DNA from: Glandiceps talaboti
Taxonomy: Eukaryota > Hemichordata > Enteropneusta > Spengelidae
Length of the DNA stretch: 47,000 nt
Reading direction: 5' to 3'
Assembly (NCBI RefSeq): GCF_964340395.1
Contig: NC_135561.1
Coordinates: forward strand, 6,631,518-6,678,517
Shown: one piece after another, positions 12,826 to 26,000 of the stretch
Layout of the letters: every line of letters begins with the position of its first letter
Position numbering within the stretch: the first letter of the stretch is position 1
The notes under the pieces: generated by a model
Seen by the model: the letters and a program-made list of their open reading frames with translations, nothing else
Databases searched by the model: none
Told to the model about the DNA's origin: nothing
Position numbers and translations under genes: made by a program

Positions 12826-14266
12826 GTAAGACAGTCTTTATATTTATTTTAGAAAGTTTATAAACTCTCTGTTTTATTTCCCAGTTTTGTAAACAGTGAT
12901 ATAGATGGTAACTTAAAAGTACATGGTGTTGTTCAGTTCTATCAAGCATCTCATTGACTGATATGGTGGCACAAAATTTTGTATCTGGGTTAGTGTGATC
13001 TCACACAGTGTTTATGACCTTGAAAATATCATTTATGATGCTATAATACCCCATTGTGACTAGACCATTTAAAATGCTGTGTGAGAGTGAAATTGCTTGC
13101 TATATGTATTGTACATGTGACTGTGTCATTTGCATGTCCTGATGTGCGTAGTATATAAACACATCCACTATAGCATTCTGCTCATGTTTGATAGTATAAA
13201 ACAACAATGAAACATGTTTACTGTGTATTTGCATAGATTTTATAAATTCACTTTGTCTTGAGGGAAAGCAGGGGTGTGAATAGAAATGAAGAAGTGTGCT
13301 AGCACTGTGAGCAGTAAGCTATTTATATGGTGTGAATCACAACTTTTGAAATTTCTAGGAAATAACAATTCTATATTTATTCAAATTGTGTCACAGTCAA
13401 TATGTGGATAAAAAAAAACATGTCATGATAATGGTAAACATGTTATTGCATTGAAATTTCCATATTTAGACCAATTATTGGCATAAACATGCTTCTTTCT
13501 GTACGTAAACAGGCTTGTTTCTATGGTAACATTGGCCATGTAACATTTAGACAAGGAAAAACCTTTTAAATTTGACAATAGGTGGTGATATGAGAGTTTG
13601 GTTTCTGTGTAAATATTAGGCATACATCAACTCATTATGACTTCCCTGACCAAACAAACCCATGATAGTGTGATATACTAATTTCGGCTTAAAATCCTAG
13701 TGAAGTCACAACTGAACTGACTGACTGTATGCAAATTATCGTTACTTTTTTAGTCAACGGTGCTGAGTTTATAACTAATGCTGTATATTTGTTTTTGCCT
13801 TCTGTAGGACCCAATAGCACATACTTGGGGTGAACCAGATAGATTTAAGAAGAAATTCTGCAATGTATGCAGACGAAGTTTGGGTGATAGTCTAGCTGTA
13901 CGATGTGAAGGTAATGATTTAGATGGACACTCAGTGTGTTGTACATGTAGTTTAAACTTACATGATACTAGATTTTCATCAGGGATACCTCAACATTTCC
14001 CTTTTCGTTTCAGGACAATTTATACACAAAAACTTATGTTTTTAGTACTATATGTCATGTCATTTGGTGGGCAAGCCTTTTTGTGTGCAGCACCTTGCAT
14101 CTGGAACACTTTGCCACTGGAAATATGTCACAAGCCCACACCTTGTTCTTTTAGGAAGAACCTTAACACAGATCATTTCACATAGCTTTCAATGTGTATG
14201 TATGATATTATTGTACAGTGCCTGTGAACTGTACTTAGTATTGGATACTGGTGCTTTTTAAATGAC

Positions 14267-14302
<36 letters not shown>

Positions 14303-15532
14303 CTGTAGTTGTTATCTACATGTGTTACATCATAGAACAGAATAGGTTGATCGTTTAGTAACAAATTTCCTCATCACTTTTTCCTCATCACTTTTTTGCC
14401 AAACTATGCTGACACAGACAAATATAGGTACTAAAACTTTAACCATTAATACACGCAACATACTTTTTTTAAGCTGATAGCTTTCAACTGCAAACTGTAA
14501 GTCTTGTTCACTCCATGATAGATGGAAATGGCACCGTTTATGATCATGTCACAAAGAAAAAATATTTTTTATGTATAATTCCACAAAATCACAGTTAGTT
14601 TTATGTCATTAATGCCTCAAGTATGATTCCATGGACTAATACCAATTTGACTCTGAGCAGCATGTGAGATTTTTTTGTCTGTAAATTTATGTCAGGTTTT
14701 AGAAACAACTGTTGTATGTTTTTGTTTTCTGTAGAAGCCAATAGTACATACCCAATAATACTCACTGAATGATACCACTTATACATAATTTTAATGTCTG
14801 TTTACGCATAATAGGATTAATATGTATGGTTTCTATTTACAGTGTGTGAATACTACTCACATGCCGCCTGTCTGGACTTTGTTGTCAGTGACTGTAGGAA
14901 AATCAGTTGTTTTGATCCTAACAAAAAAGACACAGTAAGTATATCAACTCATAATTTAGGAACTTTTGGCGAATGTGTTTTTACAATAATCACTAGAGAC
15001 TTGAAAGAAAACCCAAGTAGAAATGGAGGTTTTTTTTCGTGAAACATAAAAATTCTGATATGTAAAACTTAAACCACAGCAATCTTGCAGACAGTGAGGG
15101 ATAAGAGAACTCAACATTTTGATGCATCCCAAGAAATTATTGTGTGTCAGTAGTGCACTAAATAAAGATAGGCACACTGTCAGCTGTTATTGTGTTCTGT
15201 GGAGAACCTAGTCTAGTCCTATACAAGCTATGATCATCTCCACCATGTAGTCAAATGGATTTCTCTAGCCCAGAATTGCATTCTTAACACAATCAGGGAT
15301 AGCGTATGCTACCGGAGTGTTTATACAAGTGTGATGATCTTATTGCATTCTCACATCACTTACATTCAAACTGGACATTAAGTTTGTAGTAAACTGAACA
15401 AAGTAACCAATTACAACCACCTGTCAGTGTGTGATGGATTGCTACTGACGTGCTGTTCATCCCTTCCACAGCAGGAGATTTAGCCAGATTTTCGATAGAA
15501 TTTGTCCATTTGACTAGAGAACAACTTACATG

Positions 15533-15570
<38 letters not shown>

Positions 15571-18500
15571 TTTATTCGTCATGTCGATCATGAAATTTTC
15601 GTTGCATTGACAGAAAATAGACAAACTACATATCCACACAGTTTACATTAATTAAATACATAATCCATGAAAAGTAAAGTTAGGATTACAATACATATAA
15701 ATACATACATACATACAGACAGTAGCGGTTACATGTTATTTATGAGATGAATAGATCTTGGAACAAAGCTATACTTAAATCTGTTTGTACGTGCACGTGG
15801 TACTCTGAGGCGACGACCACTTGGTAGATATTCATATTCTGTATGTAGTGGATGTGTTGAATCTTTGATAATTGATGTAACTAGACTATGGAGAAGTCTG
15901 AACTGTGTAAATAAAGTGATTGATTTTGACTTTTCTTTGTTCCTAGTCATCACAAGTGGTGTTACATCACTGGAGGGAGGGTAATTTACCTGTAAATAAA
16001 GTGATTGATTTTGACTCTTCTTTGTTCTTAGTCATCACAAGTGGTGTTACATCACTGGAGGGAGGGTAATTTACCTGTAAATAAAGTGATTGATTTTGAC
16101 TCTTCTTTGTTCTTAGTCATCACAAGTGGTGTTACATCACTGGAGGGAGGGTAATTTACCTGTAAATAAAGTGATTGATTTTGACTCTTCTTTGTTCTTA
16201 GTCATCACAAGTGGTGTTACATCACTGGAGGGAGGGTAATTTACCTGTAAATAGTTTAAGTGATTGATTTTGACTCTTCTTTGTTCTTAGTCATCACAAG
16301 TGGTGTTACATCACTGGAGGGAGGGTAATTTACCTGTAAATAGTTTAAGTGATTGATTTTGACTCTTCTTTGTTCTTAGTCATCACAAGTGGTGTTACAT
16401 CACTGGAGGGAGGGTAATTTACCTGTAAATAGTTTAAGTGATTGATTTTGACTCTTCTTTGTTCTTAGTCATCACAAGTGGTGTTACATCACTGGAGGGA
16501 GGGTAATTTACCTGTAAATAGTTTAAGTGATTGATTTTGACTCTTCTTTGTTCTTAGTCATCACAAGTGGTGTTACATCACTGGAGGGAGGGTAATTTAC
16601 CTGCCAATGCAAAATGTTTTGTCTGTAAGAAGACTTGTGCAACTACAGAATGTATAGCTAGTATGAGATGTGTATGGTGTGGAGTTACAGTAAGTACAAA
16701 CAACTCTTAATTATTTACTTACGTTGCATCTCTTAACCCTTTCAGGACTAGAAACTTTCCCGCCAAAATTTTTGAACAAAAATTCTTGTTTCTCTGTAAT
16801 TTTTGGAAAAAGATCAACTTTATTTTAGATCAGAATTCAAGAAATATTACTTCCCAATGAAGTAATATTCTTAAATTTTAGAAAATGTTCTTACAATCAA
16901 GTTTCTATTTATTCCAATGTCGTCTCTAGGAATGAAAGGGTTAAATTCCAGTTTTTGACTTTCTGAATGTAAATTTAGCAGTAGTATACCGTAGGCCTAT
17001 AGTAAATGACATGGCAGCATGAGACAACTAATTGGTCTACGAAAAAATCAGAATCAGAATCCGACATTATTCCTTACTCTTGGCTTGTCTGTCAGTGTGT
17101 GGTCAGTCGGAAATTTCCTTTAAGGCTACAGTTTAAGTTTACCATTGCATGAATGAATCAACTGTCCCAAATGTTCTTGGTGTTTACAAGCCCATATAGG
17201 TTCAACTTGTTATACCTGGTGCAATTCACTGACACCTAAATACTTCCATGTCCACTAACTGCAACATGAAATTTTAGGTGTATAGCATGTCTGTGAGTGC
17301 ATACAGGAAATTTCCTTAGTACTGTTTGGTTTTCCCCTGAATGAATTAATCATTTCAAATATCTGTATACAGGCCTGTACAGGTTGTTATATTGCACCTA
17401 AAGCTACTTACAAACCACTATTAACTATGAAGTGAAATTTTAAGCATACACATAGCATGTTTGTCTGTGCATGGTCAAAGGAAATTTCCCAGTTTTGCTT
17501 TTCCCTGAATGTATTTAACAATCTCAACTTTGTTGTACTTACAGGCCCATACAGGTTGTTATAGGTCCATTGCACCCGAATGTAATTATGGACCATTACG
17601 TGAAATTTTAAGCATACCCAATACAGTGTCAATGCCCAAGACCAATTATTCTGTCAAATCCATATCGAAGAGTGCAGGTGAGGCATAATTACAATACTTC
17701 ACTATGTCTTGTGTATGCGTTATATCCTGGTTTGCTGTGTTAGTATAACCTGTGTAAAGGCATTGGCTTTCATTTGGTATTGTCTTCCTATACTGGCTAG
17801 TATATACCGGTAGTCTTGTATCTAAAGTAACAGTTGTTGTGTACAAAAGAGGGGGAAGGCCCCGGAAAAAAGGAAGGGGAGGGGGACTGAACTATGGACA
17901 AGTATGTAGAACAGTTGACTGACTTCTCAAAAAATAATTTATGTTCAAAAGTTTGTAATAGCTAGTAAGGTTTTGGAACCCTGGTTAAATAGACTGAATA
18001 TATGGAAAAGCGTAATCCTCTTTCCAACTTGTATTTAGTTATTTAAAAACAAATACCACCTAGAGAGAAAGAGGACCAACTTGTATTTAGTTGTGTACAA
18101 ACAAATACCCCCTAGGGAGAAAGAGGACCAACTTGTATTTAGTTGTGTACAAACAAACACCCCCAAGGGAGAAAGAGGACCAACTTGTATTTAGTTGTGT
18201 ACAAACAAATACCCCCTAGGGAGAAAGAGGACCAACTTGTAGTTAGTTGTATACAAATAAATACCCCCCTAGGGAAAAGAGGACCAACTTGTATTTAGTT
18301 GTGTACAAACAAATACCCCCAAGGGAGAAAGAGGACCAACTTGTATTTAGTTGTGTACAAACAAATACCCCCTAGAGAGAAAGAGGACCAACTTGTATTT
18401 AGTTGTGTACAGACATATACCCCCTAGGGAGAAAGAGGACCAACTTGTATTTAGTTGTGTACAGACAAATACCTCCTAGGGAGAAAGAGGATTAATCGTA

Positions 18501-21500
18501 ATTAATTGATTTTGAAATCTTACATTAATTTTGATGTTTGGAAATCAGGTAATATTTTCAACCCTTACCATATACATGTACACTGTTCAAGTTAGATGGG
18601 CTTAACTTAGTTTAAGGAGAAAAATATGGTTAGACCCCAGAATTTGATCCTATTATAGTCAACCGCCAGTTTCTGTGCACCATTATATACTTGCCCAAAA
18701 CTATCAAGTTTATTTTGGGTTGGTAGAGGTATGTAGCATACTACTCAATTCAAATGTAGCCTAAGGAAGTATGAAAAGTTGTAGCAAATTTTTTGCAATC
18801 AGCTGTAGCTATGGCTATTCGTATGTTTGTGTGCCAAATATTTACACGCTATGTTTACAGGTTTAGTGTTAGGAAGGGAATGCCAATTTGTTGCCAATAC
18901 CTGTCGACAGGTTATATTGATGAAATTAACAGTTTGAGTGATTTTTCATTGTCTTTACTACTATAATGATATAATGGCATTTTATTAAATATCTTACAAC
19001 TCACAACAGCAGAAAGTGCATTGCAGATAAAACACACACACACACACGCACGCACGCACGCACACACGCACGCACGCACACACACACACAAACAAACAAA
19101 CAAATATGTACAGATACTTACACAAACAACAAACAAACAAATACATATGTGCATGTACAGATACACAGCCATATAAACTTTACCATAGAGCCATTTGCTC
19201 AAACCATCTGTTTTGGCCTCAAGGACTGTTTTTGAATATTATCACTTCCAATATATGCACAAAGTTTTTAGCCTGCCATAAATAAAAATAATGGTCAATT
19301 GTTTGGCATCTTGGTAGCAACAGGAACATGCTTGCTTGGTCAATTCTTGGCTATAGAGTGCATCCAGAAGTGCATATCACAGTACTGCAATAATATGTAA
19401 TGAGTGGTTTGTAGCAAAACCAGTGTCATACAGTCTGCACAGTTTTTCATAATCAAGAAAGAAGCTTAGAAAGATTAAAAGTAGGCAGGCAAATAACTTT
19501 TACTGTTTAAATGAGATTGTTTATTGATTTAAAAGAATGTGTGCATGCTAGCATTGCTTGTTAGTTATCATGAATATGTTGTCATGAAGAATGGTAAATT
19601 GTCTGTTTTTACTCTAAGTAGGTAACTATTGTTATTATCATTCCTATGCTGAGTGTCAAACCTCAATAAGTTTCCATTTTTGCTTCAATTCTCATCCACC
19701 ACTTTGCAAGGAACCACTGAAACGAAAATGTGAAATGTAATCAGAACAGTTTGAAATTATATTGAGGTATTCTTGGTACTAGACACTTTAATTTTATTTC
19801 ACTGTGAAAGAACATATTAGTAAGTTTGACCATTATTATACCTGTTTGCCAGAAAATAATGTTGTTCACAGATCATGTTTGTGACCCTTTACAACATTAC
19901 CTGATGCCATGGCAACCTTAAAGGTCCATGCTTCAATCCTAAGTTTTCACATTAATTTATCACGGGAGCCATAAAGATTACTTAGGATGATTCTTTTATT
20001 CTGGACCAACTTTTACTATAGTTCTGCCAGACACTGTTTTTCTCACCAATATTTTGATCCTAGAGGGAAGTGGGCCTCTGAAATGAGAAATAAATAAAAC
20101 AAGTAAGGAGTACTGTGTATCGGAAGTATTCTTAGGAGTCATCAGATAATAATAAAAAAAGTAGTAAGAAATGTCATTTAATTGGTAAATGAGAATACAA
20201 GGGAACTCGGCCAGTTGCAACTCAGCAAGTTGTGAACTCAGCCAGTATGTATTTCATACATACCGCTAGCAGTTGAACTATGGTTGTTAGTACCCATGGG
20301 ATAGGACACACTTTACTAGAAGGGTGCCATGAAGCATACACTAGAATTGTGTCCGACAACCTAAGCCTACAGTGTGTATGTCTGTCCTGTTGATCATTTA
20401 AAAGTTAGGTTGTTATCACCCCTCTAGAGCTGTATGGGCTTGACCCCGGTGACCTCACTCAAAGGATACCATGAAGCATACAATATGGAGATAGCATCTG
20501 AATACTTTAGCTTTGTCGTATGATGTACTGGCTGACTTCTTGTGGCCGAGTTCAGTTCTTGCAGGCCGAGTTCTCCAATACATACTGGCCAACTTCTCTT
20601 GATACGAAAAGAGATGTTGGTGATTCACCTGATTATATATCATACACCCAAATATATATATTACCATTTTCACTACTCAGTTCGTTTTGGTCCATGTGTT
20701 TGCATGATATTCTTATACACTTGTTTTGAAGCATGTACATATTGATTGGTATTCAGTGTTCAGATGTAGTGGGCTAATAAATGGTATAAACTGACTTTTA
20801 TGTTTATATTTAGTTTGGTACAACCAATGTTTATCATGGTTTACTGTAAGCCAGAAAAAATGAATGACAATCTGTCAAATAATGGAAAACAGCAATTCTT
20901 TTGTATATTTTATATAAAAATATACTTAGTACCCATTTGTTGTAATATAGTTACACCCTCTGTGTTGTTCTCTCACATTCTGCTATGTCACTCCCATTTT
21001 TTGAAAAGGTAAATTAGTAAGTTTGGCAGATTTCCTACATTACCGCCATTAATTTTACTGGTGGTAGCATGTCACAGAACATGTTAACGTTTATTTACTA
21101 CGTCACCTTAATAATGTATCGGCAGATACTTAAATGAACATATCAGGTGTAATATAATAATGAATGTATTACAATTACAATGGTTAACACCCCCCCCCCC
21201 CCCCACTCCCCCATTGTAGTTATCTGAAATCCATTGGGGATATTAAGGGTGGTGTATGGGAGTGGGTGGGGGGAGGGTTGTATAGTGTCTCACCAGAAAC
21301 ATACATATTGTTTCAAAGTGCAACAGACATTTACATTAATTTTACATTGTAAATATTACAAAACTAAAACCACTTGCAGAAATATGCCCCTCCCCTATGT
21401 AATTTGTATATCTTAGAAAGAGAATCTATTTCAGTTTGTAAGAAAAAGGCGATAGATTAATTGATGAAAGAAGCAAACGATGCAATTTCATTTACACCAA

Positions 21501-22692
21501 TATAGCAACGCAAGGCATCTAGTAGCTAATATTGATGTCAAATATTTCTTCTGGCTTAGCAATAAGGGCTTTGATTTCATTTGTATAACTGCACCCTCAC
21601 TTGTTGTATTATTGCATGCATTGATTTGTTCACCCACACTTTTATCATGTTTTATTTAGAATTATTTTATTTAATATGGTAATGTTGTCTTGAATGTTTT
21701 ATATTTTCTTGTTTTGTCTTTGTTGTTGTTTATTGTATGTTGGGTATCCGTTTTGTCTTCCACCCAGGTGACCCTCTACCCACCCACCATGGTCTGTCTT
21801 ACTTTTACACTTCCACTGACACTCAATCCGACAGTGTCTCCTCTGTTTCTACTACCTCCAACAGTGCATGCAGTAGTACTTGTAGTTCCTTGGATGCGGG
21901 AAGTCCCCGTGGCACTCGAAGGCATAAAAGAACAACTCTCAATAACATATCCAATTTTTGGCATGGAGTTACCCACCTTTTTAACCACAAGAAACGTAAA
22001 TTGCGAGTTAGTTTTTGTGTGCATAGTTATTCCTTGTCTTTGAGTTTTTTTATTTATTTCATTTTTCCTAACAAAACTTATCTTGGCCAAGTTACTTTTG
22101 ATAAGTTAAGCAAACTTGGTCACCCCTTTCGTATGAACTTGCCCAAATTTGAGTTATTCCTTATTATTTGTATACATTTATTGTTTCATTTGAATATTTT
22201 TGTAACAAAACTTAGCTTGACCAAGTTATTTTTAGTAATTCAAGCAAACTTGGTCACCCCTTTCCTCTGTAGTAGACTTGCCCAAATTTGCAGATTCACA
22301 TTACAGTGATGGCACAGTGCAATACATGGAAAGGGATGACCGATGGTAGACCCAACCCTACTAACACTTTCCTTGACATACTTTCTTATTTCTGTGAGAT
22401 GTGTTGACAAAATAATTAGCTTGCATTAGCATTACTGATTAAGAGTTTTATTTTAATTGAGTCCTTGATGTTGACTTTATGTGCAATTACTAATAGTGTC
22501 AGTGAGTATTTGTAACTTAACAAAGTATAGACAGTGTGTAATTATTTCATGTGTCTACCCAGTTTCTACTGTATTGATTCAGAAATAAAGCCAATCTTTA
22601 AAACATGGTTTTATTTGATGCACACATTAACTTTTACCATTGACAATCCAGTTGATTCAGTGTTAATATGATTAGAAATGAGAATATACTAG

Positions 22693-22733
<41 letters not shown>

Positions 22734-22953
22734 TGTGTCTATCTGTCTGTCTGTCTGTCTCTGTCTGTGAGTCTGTGTGTCTATATATATGTATGTGTGT
22801 ATGTATGTATGTATGTATGTATGTATGTATGTATGTATGTATGTATGTATGTATGTATATGTGTGTATGTATGTATGTGTATTTATGTGTGTCTAACTTG
22901 ATTTGTATGTGTATGTATGCATGTTTGTGGATGTGTGTGTGTGCATGTGTGTG

Positions 22954-23006
<53 letters not shown>

Positions 23007-26000
23007 ATGTGTGTGTCCATGGATGCGTAAGTGTGTTTGTGTCATCTGTGTACAGTCATCAATACAGGATATCTATATAACACATTTGTTTAAATCTCTA
23101 ATAAGAACTACTAAATTCATGTACTGACTGTTAAATTGCAAAGATAAATTTTCAAAATTATTCATAATGTTAAGATTATAACAATCATAAATAGATAATA
23201 ATTGTAAAAACTTTTTTTTTTTCGCTAACTAGAACCTCTTGTCTGACATATACATTCTATGTTTAATTTTAAAATTACAATCAAGAGATTATAATTCAGT
23301 GTAAATAGAAATATCATTGATTTGTCAAATTGTATCAGTCTTTAAGAATCATGAATAAATATAATGTTATAATTCAAATTGATAATTATAATGTTTATGA
23401 TTAAATTTCTGACATTTTGTTTACAGATGAGGCAACTGTAGAAGAAGATGAATACAATGAACCAGGTAGGATAGAAAATTGTTTATTTCTGGGTTTTTTT
23501 TCATTCATCTGGAGACAGTTGGCATACAGTACTGAATGGCACCTAGTGTTCAGATAGTCTGTAAGGTACACCATGATGGATGCCCTCACGGTACATGGAT
23601 TAGGGTGGAGCAACACGATGCTGCGTATTGTACAATCTAGTGTTGAAATTGCAGATTCAGATTTTGACAGAATGACCACTTCACTGAGAAACATTGTACT
23701 TTATATGTATGATGACAGATGTTGATAACAAGGGCAACAATACATGTCTGTTAATTTGCTGTAAGAGACTATATATGCATCACCCCCAACATAGACTGCT
23801 TCCTAAGGATGGAGCTCAATGGACACAGTCTGTTGTTGGGAATATCCACATGTATGTAACAGGTGCTCACAAAAGAACAAACGACAGTAAACGCAAAAGC
23901 CAAAAAAGAAATGGTGCCTTGTACACAACAGCAGATTTTAATCGACACCGTAACTTCTGCTCGACATGCTTCATATGCATTACTATAGGCGTGTGTGAGA
24001 ATAAGTCGACCCTCCTATCATTTTGACCCCCTAGCATGAGGTAAAATGCTGTTGCAGGTACTGAGAATAAGCAATGACCTTCCTGTTCTATTTTGACCCT
24101 CTAGCATGAGGTAAAATACTATTACAGGTACTGAGAATAAGTCAACCGTCTTGTTCTATTTTGAACCTCTAGCATGAGGTAAAATGCTATTACAGGTACT
24201 GAGAATAAGTCAACCGTCCCGTTCTATTTTGACCCTCTAGCATGAGGTAAAATACTATTACAGGTACTGAGAATAAGTCAACCGTCTTGTTCTATTTTGA
24301 CCCCCTAGCATGAGGTAAAATGGTATTACAGGTACTGAGAATAAGTCAACCGTCTTGTTCTATTTTGACCCCCTAGCATGAGGTAAATGCTATTGCAGGT
24401 ACCAAGAATTGAAGATCTTTAATAATTCAAGATCCATGGTTCATATTAGATATTAACAGTCCATTCATAAAGTGTACACCCTCAGTACCGTACAACAGGA
24501 ATTGATTGATGGTGTCTTGGGATCATAAAGTCTACACCGTTCACCACCAGCGTTATACACAGATTACAATTGCACTCTAACCAGCAACCATTGCATGCAT
24601 GGCTATAACTTACCTGTTATCATTTAGTGCAATGCAATGCAAGTGAATGGAATGCTTCACATAACAAAGTTTTGATTTTTTTCTTCTCACAATTTGTCAT
24701 GCAAGATGAGGTTTCAGTTCTATGTGTTGATGGGATATTGACAACTAATAGTCCAGGCACTGGTATGTGGCAGGAAGAAAATCTCCAAAAATAAAAAGAC
24801 TACTTATAAATTGTGTTGAAATGTTTTCCTATGTTTTAAATAAAAGTGTGTTTTTTTTCATGTATACCACACAAATTTCTTTCTTGTGTGGTATATGACA
24901 CTCTTTCACTAATTTGAAAGCAATATCCACCCCTGTGTCACTCACTCATAATACCCCCTCCCCCCTGCTGTAATCAGACCTTTTTTTGTCTCGCCTACTT
25001 TTCCTGTACCTTGGTCAAGCATGCTTATGAAGCGGGCTGTACCATATTACAAGGAATAGGGGTGGAAATCATTCAAAAATGTTCTGCCTTTAATACTGGT
25101 GACTATATGTTTTGTAGTAAGACTGTATTTGTCGTTACTGAAGGTAATCATCTATGAAGTTTGTTCTTACTTCTGTGTATCTTGACATGTCTTTTTTGTG
25201 TTTTGTATATGTAACAACAGATTAGTCTAGTTTCCTATACGTGTTACAATCACTACAATCATCTCCACCGTATAGTCAAAATGGTTACTCTCAGCACAAT
25301 AATCTGTGTTTACCTCCAGCAATATTGATATAAACGTGATGACGCTATAGCGTTCCTATATGCTTTACTTTCAGGTGGACTTAAGTATTACAGTAAACAT
25401 TATGTGCTAAATGCACATATTCAAAGCAGCTGTTATTGAATATTAATATTAATATTAATATTAATATTTATTACTAACATTTATTTAATTTTATTAATAT
25501 TAAGCACTTGTCTGAATTTTGTAACCAATTACAACTGCCTGCCAGTTTGTGATGTATTACTACTGTTATGCACTGTCCAGCCTTCCCCCATCAGGCAGTT
25601 TTAGCCAGATTATAGGTGAAATTTGTGACTTTGACTATACGTGGGGTGGATAGTAATTGAAGAGAATATCAACAGGTATAGGATTTAGACTACAACAGAT
25701 GAACTATGAGTATTCTGTGATCTAGTATATGCCTTTAATATATATTTTGTGTGAAAATGTGATTCCTCCTGTGAAAGCTAGGGAATGTCACAGTTTGTAT
25801 CATAAGCTCAGAATATTACTATTGTTAGCATAAGAAGCAATTTAACCTAATACAGCTAGAGATACATCATCTGACTTAATTGACAAAAATCGAAGTAAAA
25901 CTGTTCAAACTGTAATGCAATCATTTTTCAGTCAGACAACAAACAATATATCCACTGAAAATTATTAAAATACAACATTGATTTTATCCATTTGTGGTAC

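Larger units (their letters stand above)
17678..21767. other. Intron between C1-C and cassette exons
   Basis: About 4.1 kb containing the 52-bp minisatellite, a (CA)n tract at about 19031-19092, an inverted-repeat element near 20205-20620 and a poly-C tract at 21190. No other coding exon recognised. Confidence 0.7.
21996..23426. other. Intron between cassette and 39-nt exons
   Basis: Contains the 134-bp tandem pair and the GT/GTAT microsatellite. Nothing else was recognised. Confidence 0.7.

Noticed and set aside
15957-16570. In-frame 24-nt micro-exon in each repeat using a CAAG acceptor
   Set aside because: The preceding exon ends in phase 0, so this acceptor would put the protein out of frame; the TTCTTAG acceptor ten bases earlier fits.
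15911-16596. CRISPR-like array
   Set aside because: Units are tandem with no unique spacers and lie in a eukaryotic intron/exon boundary.
22007-22012. GTTAGT as donor of the cassette exon
   Set aside because: It leaves phase 0, which cannot join the phase-1 start of the next exon; GTAAAT at 21996 fits.
22668-23127. Long Cys/Val-rich open frames in three overlapping frames
   Set aside because: Direct translations of (GT)n and (GTAT)n microsatellites; no domain or splice context.
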